Part shown: one piece after another, positions 46,424 to 58,900 of the stretch | How positions within the stretch are numbered: position 1 is the first letter of the stretch | Layout of the letters: the number at the start of each line of letters is the position of its first letter | NCBI GenBank assembly: GCA_949361645.1 | Contig: OX442415.1 | Span: 12,923,672 to 12,987,671, forward strand | From: Spongilla lacustris | Lineage: Eukaryota; Porifera; Demospongiae; Spongillida; Spongillidae | DNA length: 64,000 nucleotides | Reading direction: 5' to 3' | The notes under the pieces: model-generated | The model's database searches: none | What the model was told of the DNA's origin: nothing | What the model saw: the letters and a program-made list of their open reading frames with translations, nothing else | Translations under genes and position numbers: made by a program

Positions 46424-46640
46424 TAGCCCCCCCCCCCCCCCCCCCCCCCCCCCCAAATATAATATGCTTCCGCCGCCCCTGCACGTAAACGGCACTGTTT
46501 AATAAAGCTCACGTTATATGTGCATATTTGTTATGTTTGTGATGGATTATAGACCCCTTTCATGTGACGTCACAAATCATGTGAATTAATAAACAAGCTG
46601 CCATGAAATTATCAGCCGCCATGATGGTGCACAGGTAGCC

Positions 46641-46765
46641 ATGGTATTGTGCGTAGTACTAGGTTGTTTCAATCGATCCGGGCGCAAGAAAGATGCTTCG
46701 TTCTACATTATAGATGACGTGAAAGAATTCTGCGAACGTGTGACAAGTGCCAAAGAGCAAAACAG
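46641..46765 (+). CDS. First exon of a THAP-domain protein (partial)
   Basis: The exon opens MVLCVVLGCFNRSGRKKDAS, the start of a C2CH THAP zinc finger (C-x4-C spacing), then FYIIDDVKEFCERVTSAKEQNR and a GT donor at 46766. THAP domains bind DNA and occur in P-element-type transposases and cellular factors. The exons with the remaining Cys/His ligands were not found downstream, so this is probably a transposon remnant. Confidence 0.5.
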
Positions 46766-46816
46766 GTATATTTACGTACTGATGCTATTCTATGCGTATA
46801 CACATGCGCGTAGAAA

Positions 46817-47345
46817 ATTTGAAAAGACATCAGCAGAGCTCCACCCAAGTCCTGCATGTAAGGGGTGAAGTATGGCACACCATGCATATAGATGTTGATT
46901 TGATTGGTCCTTTACCACAACAGCCCTGAGCCCCTGCCATCAGAGTTGCTGCATGAGTTTCTGTTACACTGTTTGATGTTGCGAGGTTTTAAGATAACAG
47001 ATCAAAGTAAAGAATTTGTTAACAATGCACCTTAATTATTAACAGCAGCAGCATGCATTTACGTGTTTGGTAAAATAAAATTGCCTTTCTAAGGTGAATT
47101 GTGGCAGAATCACTGGAGTACAGTGTAACCTGACAAGTGCATATCATCCTTAGAGTAGTGGTTTGGATGAGTAGTTCAACCAAACACTTCAGCATCAGTT
47201 ACAGCAAAGAAATATCTTGATGCTATATACCTTTTCCATATCGTTTTTCTATTCAAGATTCAACCAAATATTACCCCTCCCCCTTTTTTGGTGTATGGCA
47301 GACATGTTCATGTGCCCCGGCATTTAATTCAATGTGAAATCAAGC
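46817..47345 (+). pseudogene. Integrase relic
   Basis: Degraded frames read FEKTSAELHPSP, MHIDVDLIGPLPQ, FKITDQSKEFVNN, LTSAYHP with a stop then SSGLDE, and FLVYGRHVHVPRHL. This is the order of an integrase core and C-terminal part. Stops and shifts throughout show decay. It is related in type to the relic at 28.8-30.1 kb. Confidence 0.6.
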
Positions 47346-47843
47346 TTGTATCCAGAATCTTATGACATGAACAGCAATCTTGAAATAAAATTCAGGTATT
47401 TATAAATGCTAGTATTTATACATATTCACATGCAGGCAATGATAAGGGCATGCTGCAGCAACAAAGAGAATTGCAGCTGCAGCGGCAATCAACTGATGGA
47501 AACTGTGCATGTGTCTCACTTATTGCAACAGTATCTGAGTCAAGAGTTTCATCAAGAACTGTGTCTACTTATAACTACACGCACATAAATCTATATGAAT
47601 CCTGCATATGTTTTCCTCCTTTGATGAGAGTATGGAACAGTATACTTGAAGCGATTTAAGATACAGAGTCTGTAGGGTGTTTGGGCCAAACAATTGCAGC
47701 AGCTCTCCGGCTTTGCTGAATACAACCATTTATGTATACTGATGCTCAATTGCAATGTTTCGTTCTTATTACAAAGAGGAGGATATAGGTTTGGTTACAG
47801 CAGAAAGCTATAGCAGTAGTGTACGTCGTATTCGGACCGATCC
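47346..47843. other. Unassigned sequence after the integrase relic
   Basis: Open stretches (for example LQQQRELQLQRQSTDGNCAC) may continue the relic, but no domain is recognised. Confidence 0.25.
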
Positions 47844-47983
47844 ATGTCGAGCAACAGTATTTCCTGACGACATAATTTCCTTAGGATATACGGTCGCTAT
47901 ACGGTAATTGTGAGCGGCATAATTTCCTAAGGAAGAACTGTCGCCGCGACACAATTTCCGGGCGACAGATTTTCCTGTGACAA
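47844..47983. repeat. 140 bp direct repeat, copy 2
   Basis: Same orientation as 46283-46423. It adjoins the C-terminal end of the hAT pseudogene. Confidence 0.8.
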
Positions 47984-48776
47984 CGGAACAAAATGATAAT
48001 TATATTCATTGTTACTGATTGGAAACGTACGTACAGGTATCATATTTGGGAACAAGATGATAATTATTTCATTGCTACAGAAAAGAATTTCATTACAAAG
48101 CACTAGTAAGTATCTGGTGCGTTCATCATTTACATTGGTGAATTCTACAGCAACATCAGTGACGTTAATGGAGTCAGTCAACTCTTTGTGAACATGCAGC
48201 AGGAAACAGTTGTTCAGCCTTTTCTCAGTCATAGTCGATCTCAGATATGTAAACAGACGCCTAAGAGCAGAGAAACTTCTCTCCGATGTGCATGATGTGA
48301 TGGGAATGGTTATAGATACAATCGAAGTAACTTATGTACCTCAGAAAGCAAATTTCTGTTTGCATGCTTGGCCAAGGCATCACAAATTGTCCCTACACTA
48401 GTAACTTTTTTTACTTCTGGCAGCTCCACATGAATGACACCCACAAGAATTCCTAGTTGCTTTTCAAGCTTCTCTACAGTGAACTCCTATCTATACACAG
48501 AATCATTGAAATCGGAACTTGAAGCTCCTGTATGCATTCCTCTCCATTTGCAGACTTCAGTAATAATGACTGTAAGGTAACAATTGGTTTCATTACTTCT
48601 CTTTGTCCAAAACGATCATGCAGTTCCTGGATTAAAAGATCACATGCTTCAAAGTACTTCTGGCGATAGAATGAACGAGGATCGCTGAACTGAACATGTG
48701 GTGCTCCATCGTCATACCTCTGTGGGGCTTTACGGTACCTTGGTAATACAGGTTCACCAATTTCCAACTCCTTAGC
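47927..48776 (-). pseudogene. hAT transposase pseudogene, C-terminal part
   Basis: Reading on the minus strand: IGEPVLPRYRKAPQRYDDG, SFYRQKYFEACDLLIQELHD, then IPITSCTSERSFSALRRLF, LRSTMTEKRLNNCFLLHVHK. This is the hAT C-terminal dimerisation domain of the ZMYM1/THAP12-like group. At least one frameshift lies near 48320. The coding sequence continues on the other side of the MITE at 48777-49193. Confidence 0.75.
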
Positions 48777-49193
48777 TCAAGGCCGTAGATAAGGGGGAGC
48801 TTGGGGGGGGGCACGTGCCCCCCCAAAATTTCTGTAAAATTAATTACTTTTTAAAAAGTGTAATCACATGCGTGACAATCACAATGTCAATATTGATGAC
48901 TTGACTCGAACTCAGAAGTCTCTGCAAAATTCGGGTAATAAAGCTGAGGTAATACTTCACTCAAGTGAGCCTGCAAACCGCAATTCCAGTCGCCGGGATT
49001 TTTCCTTAATGAGCGGTACGCACGCACGCATGGTTCAAATCAAGTTGTGAAGAATTGTGCTTACATGTAGGCTTATACGTACAGGGCATGCCTAACAGTG
49101 ACGAATATTAGATATGAATTAATTAGACTGAATTTAGATCACAATATATGACATTTAGACCTATTGTGCCCCCCCAAAGTATCTACGGCCCTG
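48777..49193. mobile_element. hAT-type MITE inside the hAT pseudogene
   Basis: The ends are CAAGGCCGTAGATA and, inverted, CAGGGCCGTAGATAC, each followed by a G-rich tract (GGGGGGGCAC). It splits the pseudogene between VVKGATA and KELEIGEP. The flanking duplication is imperfect (agccta-like on both sides). No coding content. Confidence 0.7.
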
Positions 49194-49958
49194 TAGGCTG
49201 TAGCTCCTTTTACCACAGAATCGTAGAACACATTGAAGGCCTTTGCATGGCGTTGGTAGAATGCTCGTGTAACATTCACTGCTGATATAGCCTCTTGTAT
49301 TAAAAGGTCTTTGGCCTGCAACACTTTCGAAGTATTCTCAGCACACCCAAAGAGTAGATGCCCTAGCTGAAGACCAAACAATGTATCAAATTTCTCAAGT
49401 GTCGTTACAATTCCACCAGCTTTCAGCCCATATTCATGCATCATGAGTGGGTGAATGTATACTTCTTCCATCGTTTCAATTATAACCTTGTATTGCTTGA
49501 GTACAGCATCCAAAGCCTCAGCCCTTATACAGTCCATCTTGTTGGACACAACGGCTTAAAACCTTTGTGTACACTTTCGTGATTAGTAAGCTTCTCAGAG
49601 AAGAGATGTTTACGCTTAGGTGATTTGTTAATCAATTGCACGATTTCGCGAACGATATATCCAATGCATCTCTGAGTAAAGTAATCTTTCTACCAGAATC
49701 TTGCAAGCAAAGATTCAACGAATGAGCTAGACAGTGTAACGTCTTTTCGAATTCTAGCAGCAACACCACTTAGTCTTCCCTGCATTACAGCTGCTCCATC
49801 GTATCCTTGTCCTCTACACAAATCAATTGGTAGAGTACAGCGCAAGAGAATATCTTTCACTACAGATGTAATGGTCTCAGCACCAGTGTTAGGTAGGACA
49901 AAGAGACCTATACGGTCCTCATGAACATTATAGTCATTGTCTACATACCTTATGGATA
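49194..49958 (-). pseudogene. hAT transposase pseudogene, core part 2
   Basis: Minus-strand reading: SIRYVDNDYNVHEDRIGLFV, CRGQGYDGAAVMQGRLSGVA, then in another frame HCLAHSLNLCLQDSGRK, KSPKRKHLFSEKL and CPTRW-like text, then EALDAVLKQYKVIIETMEEV. These are standard blocks of the ZMYM1-like hAT transposase core. Several frameshifts and stops are present. It continues directly from the fragment beyond Ginger copy 2. Confidence 0.8.
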
Positions 49959-50221
49959 TGTTACGCGCAAAGCGTGGATTTGCGCAATCCCGGGATTGTC
50001 CTGCGCAAACCCTGGATCCATGGTTTGTGGTACAAACCATGGATTGGCTGCGCAATCCTGGGATTGCTCGTGCGCAAAGCGTAGATCTGGACAATCCCGG
50101 GATTGTCCTGCGCAAACCCTGGATTCATATAAATTTTTAACGAATAGATGAGTAACATATATGAAATGATATATACTGGCATAAGGATATGCGCTATAGC
50201 AGTACACACACAATTAATTAT

Positions 50222-53200
50222 TCAGCAAGAGATATCATGGAAGCATGTTGAACAGCGCCATGGTGCAGCACTTTTGAAAATGTGGTCAGGTAATGACAAG
50301 CAGTTTGGATGGTACCATTCCATACACGCCTCACACTGTATCATATCTTCCTTGTGCCAAGGAAGGCGACAAGTACAGTAGACTGGCACCTTTATGCTGT
50401 TTAGGATTTTCTTTCTATGGCTTTTTGCCTCTTCAGCAGAAAAAACTGGATAGGCTGACATATAGGTGTTTTCCAAGCATTGAAGGAGATGAGGGCGCAT
50501 CTTTTTCTGATTCCAACACTGATCTGCTGGCTCATCTCCATTGCACAAAGATGTTGCACATGCTATTGCATACACCCCACAGTCACTTCCATTAGACTGA
50601 AGTTGGAATTGCATGATATTCACTGTCAGTTCAGATTTACAGCAGTGAAGAAGTGAACAAATCAGTTTAATTGTTGCTGGAGAGACAGTAGTAAATCGGC
50701 TGTCATACAGATTTACTTCATCTAAGTTACATCCCATAGTTGAGATGCAGATCCAATGGATTTCATCTACATGTAATATTTGCACGCCCTCTCCTTTGAG
50801 GATTGGAAATGAAAAATTTTCCCCCAAGATTGGATTGTCCAATCCCTTACATTGGGGGAATTGGCTTTTCAGTAGTTCACTAGCAGCAGAGATGTGCCTG
50901 TCTGTCAACCAACCACCTGAACAGATAGTATTTTTGTCATCAACATTTAAACTTAGTTCAGATAGCCAAGTTGTCGTATTCATTGATGGGCCTCTAGGAG
51001 TGATATGCTCTCCTTCATTTTTGCATGTCCTCCCTCCATGGCAATGACTGGAGCATGTGTTTGCTTTCCTCACACAACCACATCGCCTTGATGAACAGCC
51101 CTTCTTGCATGAGCAATATTCTCCATTGCTTGGTGATACATGCTCCTCTTCATCCTTGCACCCACTCTCTTCACCATTTCTACTGCTGCTTGGTGAGCCA
51201 TCAACAGATACATGCTCCTCTTCATCATTGCACCCACTCTCTTCTCCATTTGCGATGCAGCTTGGTGAGTTTCTAGGTGTTACATGCTCTCCTTCATTTT
51301 GGCATGGCCTCCCTCCATGGCAATGACTAGAGCATGGTTTTCCTTTCATCACACAACCACATCGCCTTGATGAACAGCCCTTCTTGCATGAGCACTTGTC
51401 TCCATAGAATTTGTTACAAGGGTTCTGCCTCATCGAAGCCTCACGCAAAGTAATTCGGTTCTCTTCCTTCCATCCATCTACCTTTAATGATGAGTCATTT
51501 GATGAGCTATCACCAGAAGGATACAACTCCAAATCGCTTTCTTGATAGCATGATTTAAGTACTCCATGTACACATCTGAGGCGATAAAATATATGCTTCT
51601 TTCCAGTCTTCTGAACAACAATGCATGGCAATCGTCGAATATCTGTACGGGCCCGATCAATTTTAGGAATTCGAACAGAAACTAAATTCCCAACTTCAAA
51701 TTGTGTCACATTTGTGCAATGCAGATATCGATTTTTCATTCTTTCTGCATTACTGCGGTAATGCTTATCTGCTTTAATACGTGCTTGGAGGTGTTTAATG
51801 GAATTTCCCAATCTACCACAATATTTCCCTATACAAACATAAAAAATCACAATTAAAAATGTGTACTTCAGCCCGTACAGATATTCGACGATTGCCATGC
51901 ATTGTTGTTCAGAAGACTGGAAAGAAGCATATATTTTATCGCCTCAGATGTGTACATGGAGTACTTAAATCATGCTATCAAGATAAATGAACTTGTCATA
52001 TTTAAGCTTACACACATTACAGAAAGCCAAAAACACTAATGGAATGAAAAGCATTTTGTAGCTAATAATTTATATTGAGATATGCATTGCAATTATCATG
52101 CAGTGGTCTGAACTGACATGATATGTAACATACACATATACCTTCATTATCATCACTATCAGTATCGACAGCATCATCATCACCAGGCTTTGCTAAGTCT
52201 GAACTTGCTGAACCAGTACTGCTGACAACTTCCTGTCTTTCCATCCGAGTATAGAACTGAAGGTCAAAGCAAATATCGATATTCAGCAGGTGGGATATGC
52301 CAAAAAAATTTGAGCTCACCTCCGGAAGCAGAACTTCATAAATATAGGCTAAGCCATATCCACGCATCTTATATGTGTTGGTAATAGTACCAAGATGAGC
52401 ACACAATCGTCCTTGCTACAGGGTGATAGTACAGAATCGTGAAATTAATACACAATTGCTACTTTATTGATGACTAACCAAATGATCAGGCAATGATCGG
52501 GATGGCCCAAATTTGTCATGGAGCCGAATTTTACTTTTCTCTATCTTGCTACCATGCCAGTATATATTGTGCAAATCAGAATTTGTTTCTCCCTTCACTA
52601 TAGCAATGAGCTCTGGCTGTGTGTGTGAGTCACACATGGATAAGTGCATGCATAAATTTTAACATATACATGCACTGTGCATGTATACCCTCAATCGATC
52701 CATTTCCGTTTTGATATGGTTGAAGAGTTCCATATCTTCATGACTGTACAGAATTAGATTGTGGTAATGTTTGCATGATCATGCCGGAAACATACATACA
52801 CGTAGTGATTAAATAAATTACCTTGCATAGAAGTCGTCTTCAACTTGGGCAGCAGAAAGTAATATTAAAACAAATGTACTAGATATTAACAATAATCAGT
52901 GTAGCACATACATTTGTGTTCAAACATGTTTAAAAGGATGCACTTTAAACATCTAAATACATGTATACTGGTCACCTAGTTTAAAAAAACGACATATGGT
53001 TCTTACCTTCAGACATGTGCTTTTCCTTCTCACTTATGCATTGTGCTGTCACAGTGTCTGCTTCATTTTGCTTGGTATCTGAATGTATGTTATTTATTGA
53101 GAGCAATATTAAAGTATAAAGGCATCTAATTTACCTGAATCATCACTTCCTCCTTTCTCAAAAATACCAGTAGCTGTAAATAAAAATGATTTAATTCATT

Positions 53201-54866
53201 CTTCTGCACATAAATCCACATGTACATGACCATAGTATTGTTAAAAAATGAGGATGAACAGCAAAGCTTCACTACCTGACACATCTTCTTTTGTGCAACC
53301 TGCCATCCCTGCATTGCTATCTGAATCTATAATGTCATTCATTTAGATACTATACCAAATATGGAAACAATTCACCTGATATAGCTGTCACTTCTTCCTC
53401 AACATCATCTGTTTCGGTAGGAAAAAAAAAGATCATATTGGCCTTGTGGAAATTAAATTATATTTAGAATTACCTGAAATATCTCCCACTTCCTCAACCT
53501 CACAGGTATCTGCAGCTACACAAATGATCACAATTTTTTTTAATTTCATGCATGATCTCAATTAATGCATTTATTAAACACATGATATATGTACATACCT
53601 AAGATATCAGACACTGCTTCCTCCATAACGGAGCCAGTAGTTGCACCAGGAAATGGTGATGAATGAGGAGGCTGACCAAAACATAGCTGGTAAGGAGTAG
53701 CTTTTGTGGTTTCATGAAGGCAAGTGTTCAATTTATCTGCCAATAAAATCATAATATTAGAATAGATGGATAATTACTTACATTGAATTTCATGTAGCCA
53801 ATCTGTCCAGCAATGATTTGTCTTGTTTTCATGGAAGTGACAAGCTAACATTTCTTCCACCTTTGCATTGCCTCTTTCCACAAGTCCTTGGCTTTGAGGA
53901 TGGCGAGGTCTTCCATTGACAATAGTCGTGTCACCAGGCCAGTTCTTAACCAATTCGTTAATTAAAGTGCTTGTAAATTCACGCCCATTGTCAGATTGCA
54001 ATATTTTGGGTAAACCAAGATATGCAAACACTTTTGTAGCAAGGTTCCAAGCCACCTCTGTGCCACTCTTTCTCTGAAGAGCAAATAGTACATGGAATTT
54101 TGACCAATGGTCCATGTAATGTCCTATCCAATTATATGGACCATCAGGACGATGACGCATGTCTATTAGGTCAACCTTAGAGAAATACAAATAAGTACAG
54201 CACCCTTAATCTTATTTTGCAATACATGAATTAATACTCACTTGGCCTCTGCTCATGAATCCTGAAGCTATGATGGGCTTCAGTGGTGCTTGATTGTGCT
54301 GCAGTTTTTGAGAACTGCAAAGAGGGCACAGGCTCACAAACTTCTGCACAGCAGATCGTGGAAGACATTCATAACATGCTGAAATCTGTAAAAAAAATAG
54401 TAATAGATAATATGATATCTATAAACAAAAAATCCATCAGCATACCTCTGCAAGAGTTTTTTTGTAACCTACATGTCCTCGTTCTTGACAATGTACCCTG
54501 TGAAGTATATCATAAAAGTCTTCCACATAAGCCACTCTCCTAAAACGGCTAAGCACGGTGGTGTCACTAGAATCCTGCACAGAAAAAAAAAAGTCATAAA
54601 TACTTACATCTATTTCCAATGCTTACTTTTTTCTTGGCTGGCAAACAGAGTACATCAGAGAGTCCAAGAGCAGGATAGGACATTAGCGAAAATTTACGTG
54701 CCTTCACCCAAAACTTCAAACGGGGATCGCTATCGGCACAAGTCCCTTTTAGAAGCGCAGCGATCTTTCTGCCCTTTGCTCTTGAAACAACTTTACTCCC
54801 CGCTTTCTTCCCTGACTGAAATACATCCACCAAAAACTTCTTGAATGTTTCCTTTTGAGCATCCAT
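50222..54866 (-). CDS. Ginger transposase, copy 2
   Basis: The mirror of the copy 1 gene. Exon positions follow as 90694 minus the copy 1 coordinate for exons 1-15 and 90710 minus it for exon 16 (50222-51828). The exons covered by long open frames translate identically to copy 1. The altered block lies wholly within the last intron, so the 1,104-codon product should be unchanged if splicing is unaffected: H2C2 finger, DDE integrase, CXC repeats, Ulp1-like protease, PHD finger. The intron now contains an inverted copy of 111 bp of exon 16, able to pair with it in the transcript across a ~220 nt loop, which could affect splicing. The 26 bp palindrome sits at 54906-54931 in the leader. Confidence 0.85.
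51873..51983 (+). repeat. Inverted exon-16 copy replacing intron sequence in Ginger copy 2
   Basis: This stretch equals copy 1 positions 39059-39170 in the opposite direction to the gene, starting cccgtacagatattcgacga. It replaces about 126 bp present in copy 1 (about 38713-38838). The junctions share two or three bases with the replaced sequence (catttatc / ctgaagtac edges). Confidence 0.85.
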
Positions 54867-55209
54867 CACTTGCACTCAACACGATCGAGCCGCTCTAAAT
54901 ATCGCCAGAGATAATCTATAGATTATCTCTGATATCGCCCAGCAAGCAATGCCTATATGAGTTCGTTGATCAAGCTGTACACAACTTACAGTCCCAAACT
55001 GCTTGGAGATCCACACAGAAAGGTTATCTGAATGGTTGTAGCGTAGAACAAACAAGTTCTGCCTTCGTGAAAGTTTCGGTCAGTAATTCGAATTGCCGGC
55101 TAATAAATATTAAAGTAGGGCAATCTGAGGTTTGCGCAAACAAACCATGGATCCAGGGTTTGCGCAGGACAATCCCGGGTTTGCGCAAATCCACGCTTTG
55201 CGCGTAACA

Positions 55210-55750
55210 GATACATTCAATTGTTCACTGTAGTTAATATCGGTGGCTTCATCCCCAATCAAAGAATACCATTCTGGACTTTGATTCTTCATTCTACACA
55301 GAAGCTTTCTTAAAACATTAATTGTGACCCATTAATGTCACTAATTCGTTTACTATGTCATGAGACATGTCTTAATCCAATGTTTCAGTATAGCGCTATT
55401 CACAGTCCACGCTGAGAGCAACTGAGGTAAATTGCGTTCGTTTTCAGAATGTCCTCCTAATGCAATGCCCTGACGCAGAAGGAATTTCATTGCTGACAGC
55501 TGGTTTAGCAAGCCCAATCTTCGATCTGCCAAAATCTTGGCCGATTCATTAGATCTACTCAGTTGCTGGGCTACTGTTGGTCTGCTAACAGTACTCCATA
55601 TCATAATAGCTTCACTATGGGATGCTGAGGTATCATGCGTTAAAAATTTTCTCAAGTGCTTTCTCAATGTTATCAAATCCCCTTGTAGTAAACGCATCGT
55701 CACATTTATTTGCAGCTTGCAAAAATTTGTTATGTTTGTGACAATATCGG
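55210..55750 (-). pseudogene. hAT transposase pseudogene, core part 1
   Basis: Minus-strand text from the BEL border: CRYCHKHNKFLQAANKC, DDAFTTRGFDNIEKALEK (TTF-type zinc finger tail), a one-base shift at an A/T run near 55645, then THDTSASHSEAIMIWSTV, FLLRQGIALGGHSENERN and SLIGDEATDINYSEQLNV, where Ginger copy 2 interrupts. The motifs are diagnostic of ZMYM1-like hAT transposases. Confidence 0.8.
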
Positions 55751-55888
55751 TGTACAAAATCTTTCCTTGAGATATAAGTTCTGTCACGTTCGCTACCCAA
55801 CTACTCACTTGCTGTTGCCAATAAATTATAATTCCAATACACACGTGACTTATACAAAAATACAATTAATATCAATTAATTCCGTACA
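55751..55888 (-). repeat. BEL 3' LTR
   Basis: 138 bp, identical to the other LTR; the 3' LTR with respect to the element's minus-strand transcript. Confidence 0.9.
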
Positions 55889-55912
55889 CTCCCCCCAGTT
55901 GACTAGTTTTTT

Positions 55913-58900
55913 CTAGTCGACTTGTAATGAACTGTCCTCATCGTCATCCATCCACTCCCTCCACTGGTACCTAGCAACCTGAGCTGCAACTCGTTTTGGA
56001 CGCTTCATAGGTTGACCAGAATCCCCAACCTGTGACTCAGAATGCTGAACTTCATCATCTTCATTTCTAGTGGTCTTAGTATTCAAATTCAGCTCCAGTG
56101 GGTATAGTTTCTGTACAGGTCGCCTTAAATTAGTAGTTCTCCCACCTGACTGTACACGGACTACAGCTCCTCTTATGATATTATCTTCTCCCTTGATCAA
56201 ATTTTCCACCTTGCCCATTCTCCATAATAACCTAGGTTGCTTCTCATCATGCACTAGAACGAGATCACCGATGGCTACAAACTTCCCATTGCTGCCAGGA
56301 ACTTGCATTAGACGATGACTTTCTCTTAAACCAGTAAGATATTCGTCCTTCCATCGTTTCCAAAATTTAGACATAGTAAGGCTGACATGCCTTACTCGTC
56401 GAGTGATCTCTTCATGTGAAGTAGGAGCATCATAATTGTCATCATCATCTTGAATAAAGGAGTCCGGTAATACTGTTAAACGACGACCAGTAAGCAAATG
56501 TGCAGGTGTAAGTGGCTCCTCCAGATCTTCTGAGGATACATAAGTGAGTGGTCTGGAATTAAGATTTGCTTCTATCTCAGTTACCACGGTTAAAAGTTCA
56601 TCATAGGTGAGTTTGGCTCGTCCAATAACCTTTTTCAAACACCTCTTTGTCATACCTATCAGCCTCTCGAAGAAGCCTCCCCACCAAGGAGCCTTCTCCA
56701 GGTTAAATGACCATGTTACTCTCTGATCCGCCAGAAAGGTTTCAACTTCTGGATGGTTCAATAGATCCGTCAACATTTTGCTTGAGCTCACAAATGTCTT
56801 ACTGTTGTCGGAAATGATTTTTCGAGGAACACCTCTCCGCGATGTGAAACGTCTAAGACAACGAATGAAGGAATTGGCAGACGAGTCTGGTACCAAGTCC
56901 AAATGTATTGCTCTCGTTACACAACAGGTAAATAGACAGATCCATGTTTTACATTCAGAATTCCTAGTGTATAATGGTCCTGCATAATCAACTCCAATGT
57001 ATGCAAATGGTGGAGATTCTGTCACACGAAATGCTGGTAATGATGGGGTCTGAGGAACACTGTAAGCCTTTGCATCCAGTTTCTTGCACTTTACACAGTT
57101 GTGAAGTAACCTTCGCAAAACACTCCTTCCCTTTACTATCCAGTATTGTGACCTCAAAATTGATAGGGTTTCTCTCACACCACCATGTTGTACCTTCTTA
57201 TGACAACTGTGAACAATCAGTTTTGTGATGTGATGACTTGCATCAAGAAGTATTGGATGTTTTGCACACTCCGCCAGGTCTGTGTTGTTCAATCTGCCGC
57301 CACACCTCCATAAGCCTGAGCCATCTAGATACAAGCCTAGTTGTTGTCTCCATGATGAAAACTTGGGATTTTTTGTCAATGATGTTTGTATGACCTTAAT
57401 CCAGTACTGCTCTGCTTCTGAAACATCAGTTGCAGTCAATGTTCCGCTGGTGTCTTCTTCTCCTTGCTTTCTTGCCTTCAGAACCTTGAGAAACTTCATC
57501 ACTAGTGCTGTTACTCTGAAGAGATGCTGCAAATTGCTGTACACCTCACAATTCAATACTGGGAAATTACACTCAGTGGTTGATGCTGCCAGTAACAAAG
57601 AATGATTCTTAATCTTCATCTCGCAACGACATTCTTCAGGTACAGAGTCTTCCCTTTCACACATGTAAATAGCCATATCAGTTTGAATGGTATCTTCGCT
57701 TAGCCAACTAGGACCATGTAACCAAATGGGGTTGCTGATAAGTTCCTCCAAGTTCAGACCTCGTGATGGCAAATCAGCAGGATTTTCTTTACCAGGACAG
57801 TGCATCCAGCCTTCAACAGGAGTAAGTTTTCTGATTTCACATACTCGGTTCTGTACGAATTGTTTCCATTCTTTGTCTTGTCGTGTAATCCAATACAGTG
57901 TTACTTTCGAGTCTGTGAAACATGTTGGTGGACTCAACTCTAGATCATCCTTCAGCGCTGTTGTAAGGCTTGACATCAGTCTGGAAAGAAGTAGAGATGT
58001 CAGTAACTCCAATCTGGGAATAGTGTATCCACCTGTGGGTGAGACTCGAGTCTTGGACGCCATGAACCGGACTTTACATCCCGTGAGTGTTTCAATCCGT
58101 AGGTACACAACAGCAGCATATGCCTTTTTTGAAGCATCACTGAAACCCATGAGACTGCAACGTATTGCCTTGCTGACACCACAAAACAAGCATCGTGGGA
58201 TAAAAAATGGTTGTGTTTGGTGAAACCTCTTTAGTACCTCTTCCCACTTTGTGAGCAACTCTCCAGTCAGTCGTTCATCCCAAGACATTTTGTGTGAACA
58301 AAGCTCTTGAAATAGAATCTTGAATTGTACAGTTAAAGGAGACAATAGCCCAAAGGGGTCATAAAAACGTGTTGCAAGACCAACCACATTCCGTTTGTTT
58401 GGTTCGAGATTCTGTGCCAGTTTACAAATATGTTCAATATCACAAATGACCTTGTCATCCTTGTAGTTCCACTGCACACCAAGAACTTTAAGGGAATTGC
58501 TGCCTTCTGAAGACTCATGTCCAAATACATTCTTTGCATATGACTCATTCTCTGCACTGACTTCTTGTGAACTGTCTGATGTGGTTCGACTGGTGTTATC
58601 ATGCTCCTGTTCGTCGATTCTTTGCTGTAAGACTGGATGGTTTGATGTAAATTTTCGAAGGTTAAAGCCACCTTCCCTTAGGTACTTTTTTGATTTCAAG
58701 TAGAGTTCATATCCTGCTTCAGCTGTATCAGCTCCAAATGAAAGATCGTCAACATAAATCGAACAGAGAAATTTATCCACAAAGACTTCATCAGTATACC
58801 TGTACTTGTCCATGTGATGCTTGATCGTGGCATTTAGAAGGAACGGACTTGAGGAGACCCCAAACACGACCCTTGCAAAACGCAACACTTGTTTCCTGGG

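Larger units (their letters stand above)
49959..55209 (-). mobile_element. Ginger transposon, copy 2 (complete, 5,251 bp)
   Basis: Same termini as copy 1 (TGTTACGCGC ... GCGCGTAACA), in opposite orientation, with a perfect 4 bp duplication GATA (49955-49958 and 55210-55213). Removing the element and one GATA rejoins the hAT frame, EQLNV to SIRYVD, exactly. The translated pieces checked match copy 1. The 16 bp length difference is explained by one replacement block at about 51873-51983. Confidence 0.92.

Noticed and set aside
47400..47660. Possible Ulp1-like protease remnant after the integrase relic
   Set aside because: The frames give no clear His/Asp/Cys motif; the resemblance was too weak to call.
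49950..50115. N-terminal part of the 141-codon minus ORF crossing the Ginger end
   Set aside because: It is a chance in-frame reading of the Ginger terminal repeat joined to hAT sequence; only the part left of 49958 is hAT.
55751..55865. N-terminal part of the minus ORF ending at 55353
   Set aside because: It is LTR sequence read through into the hAT fragment, not a native start.
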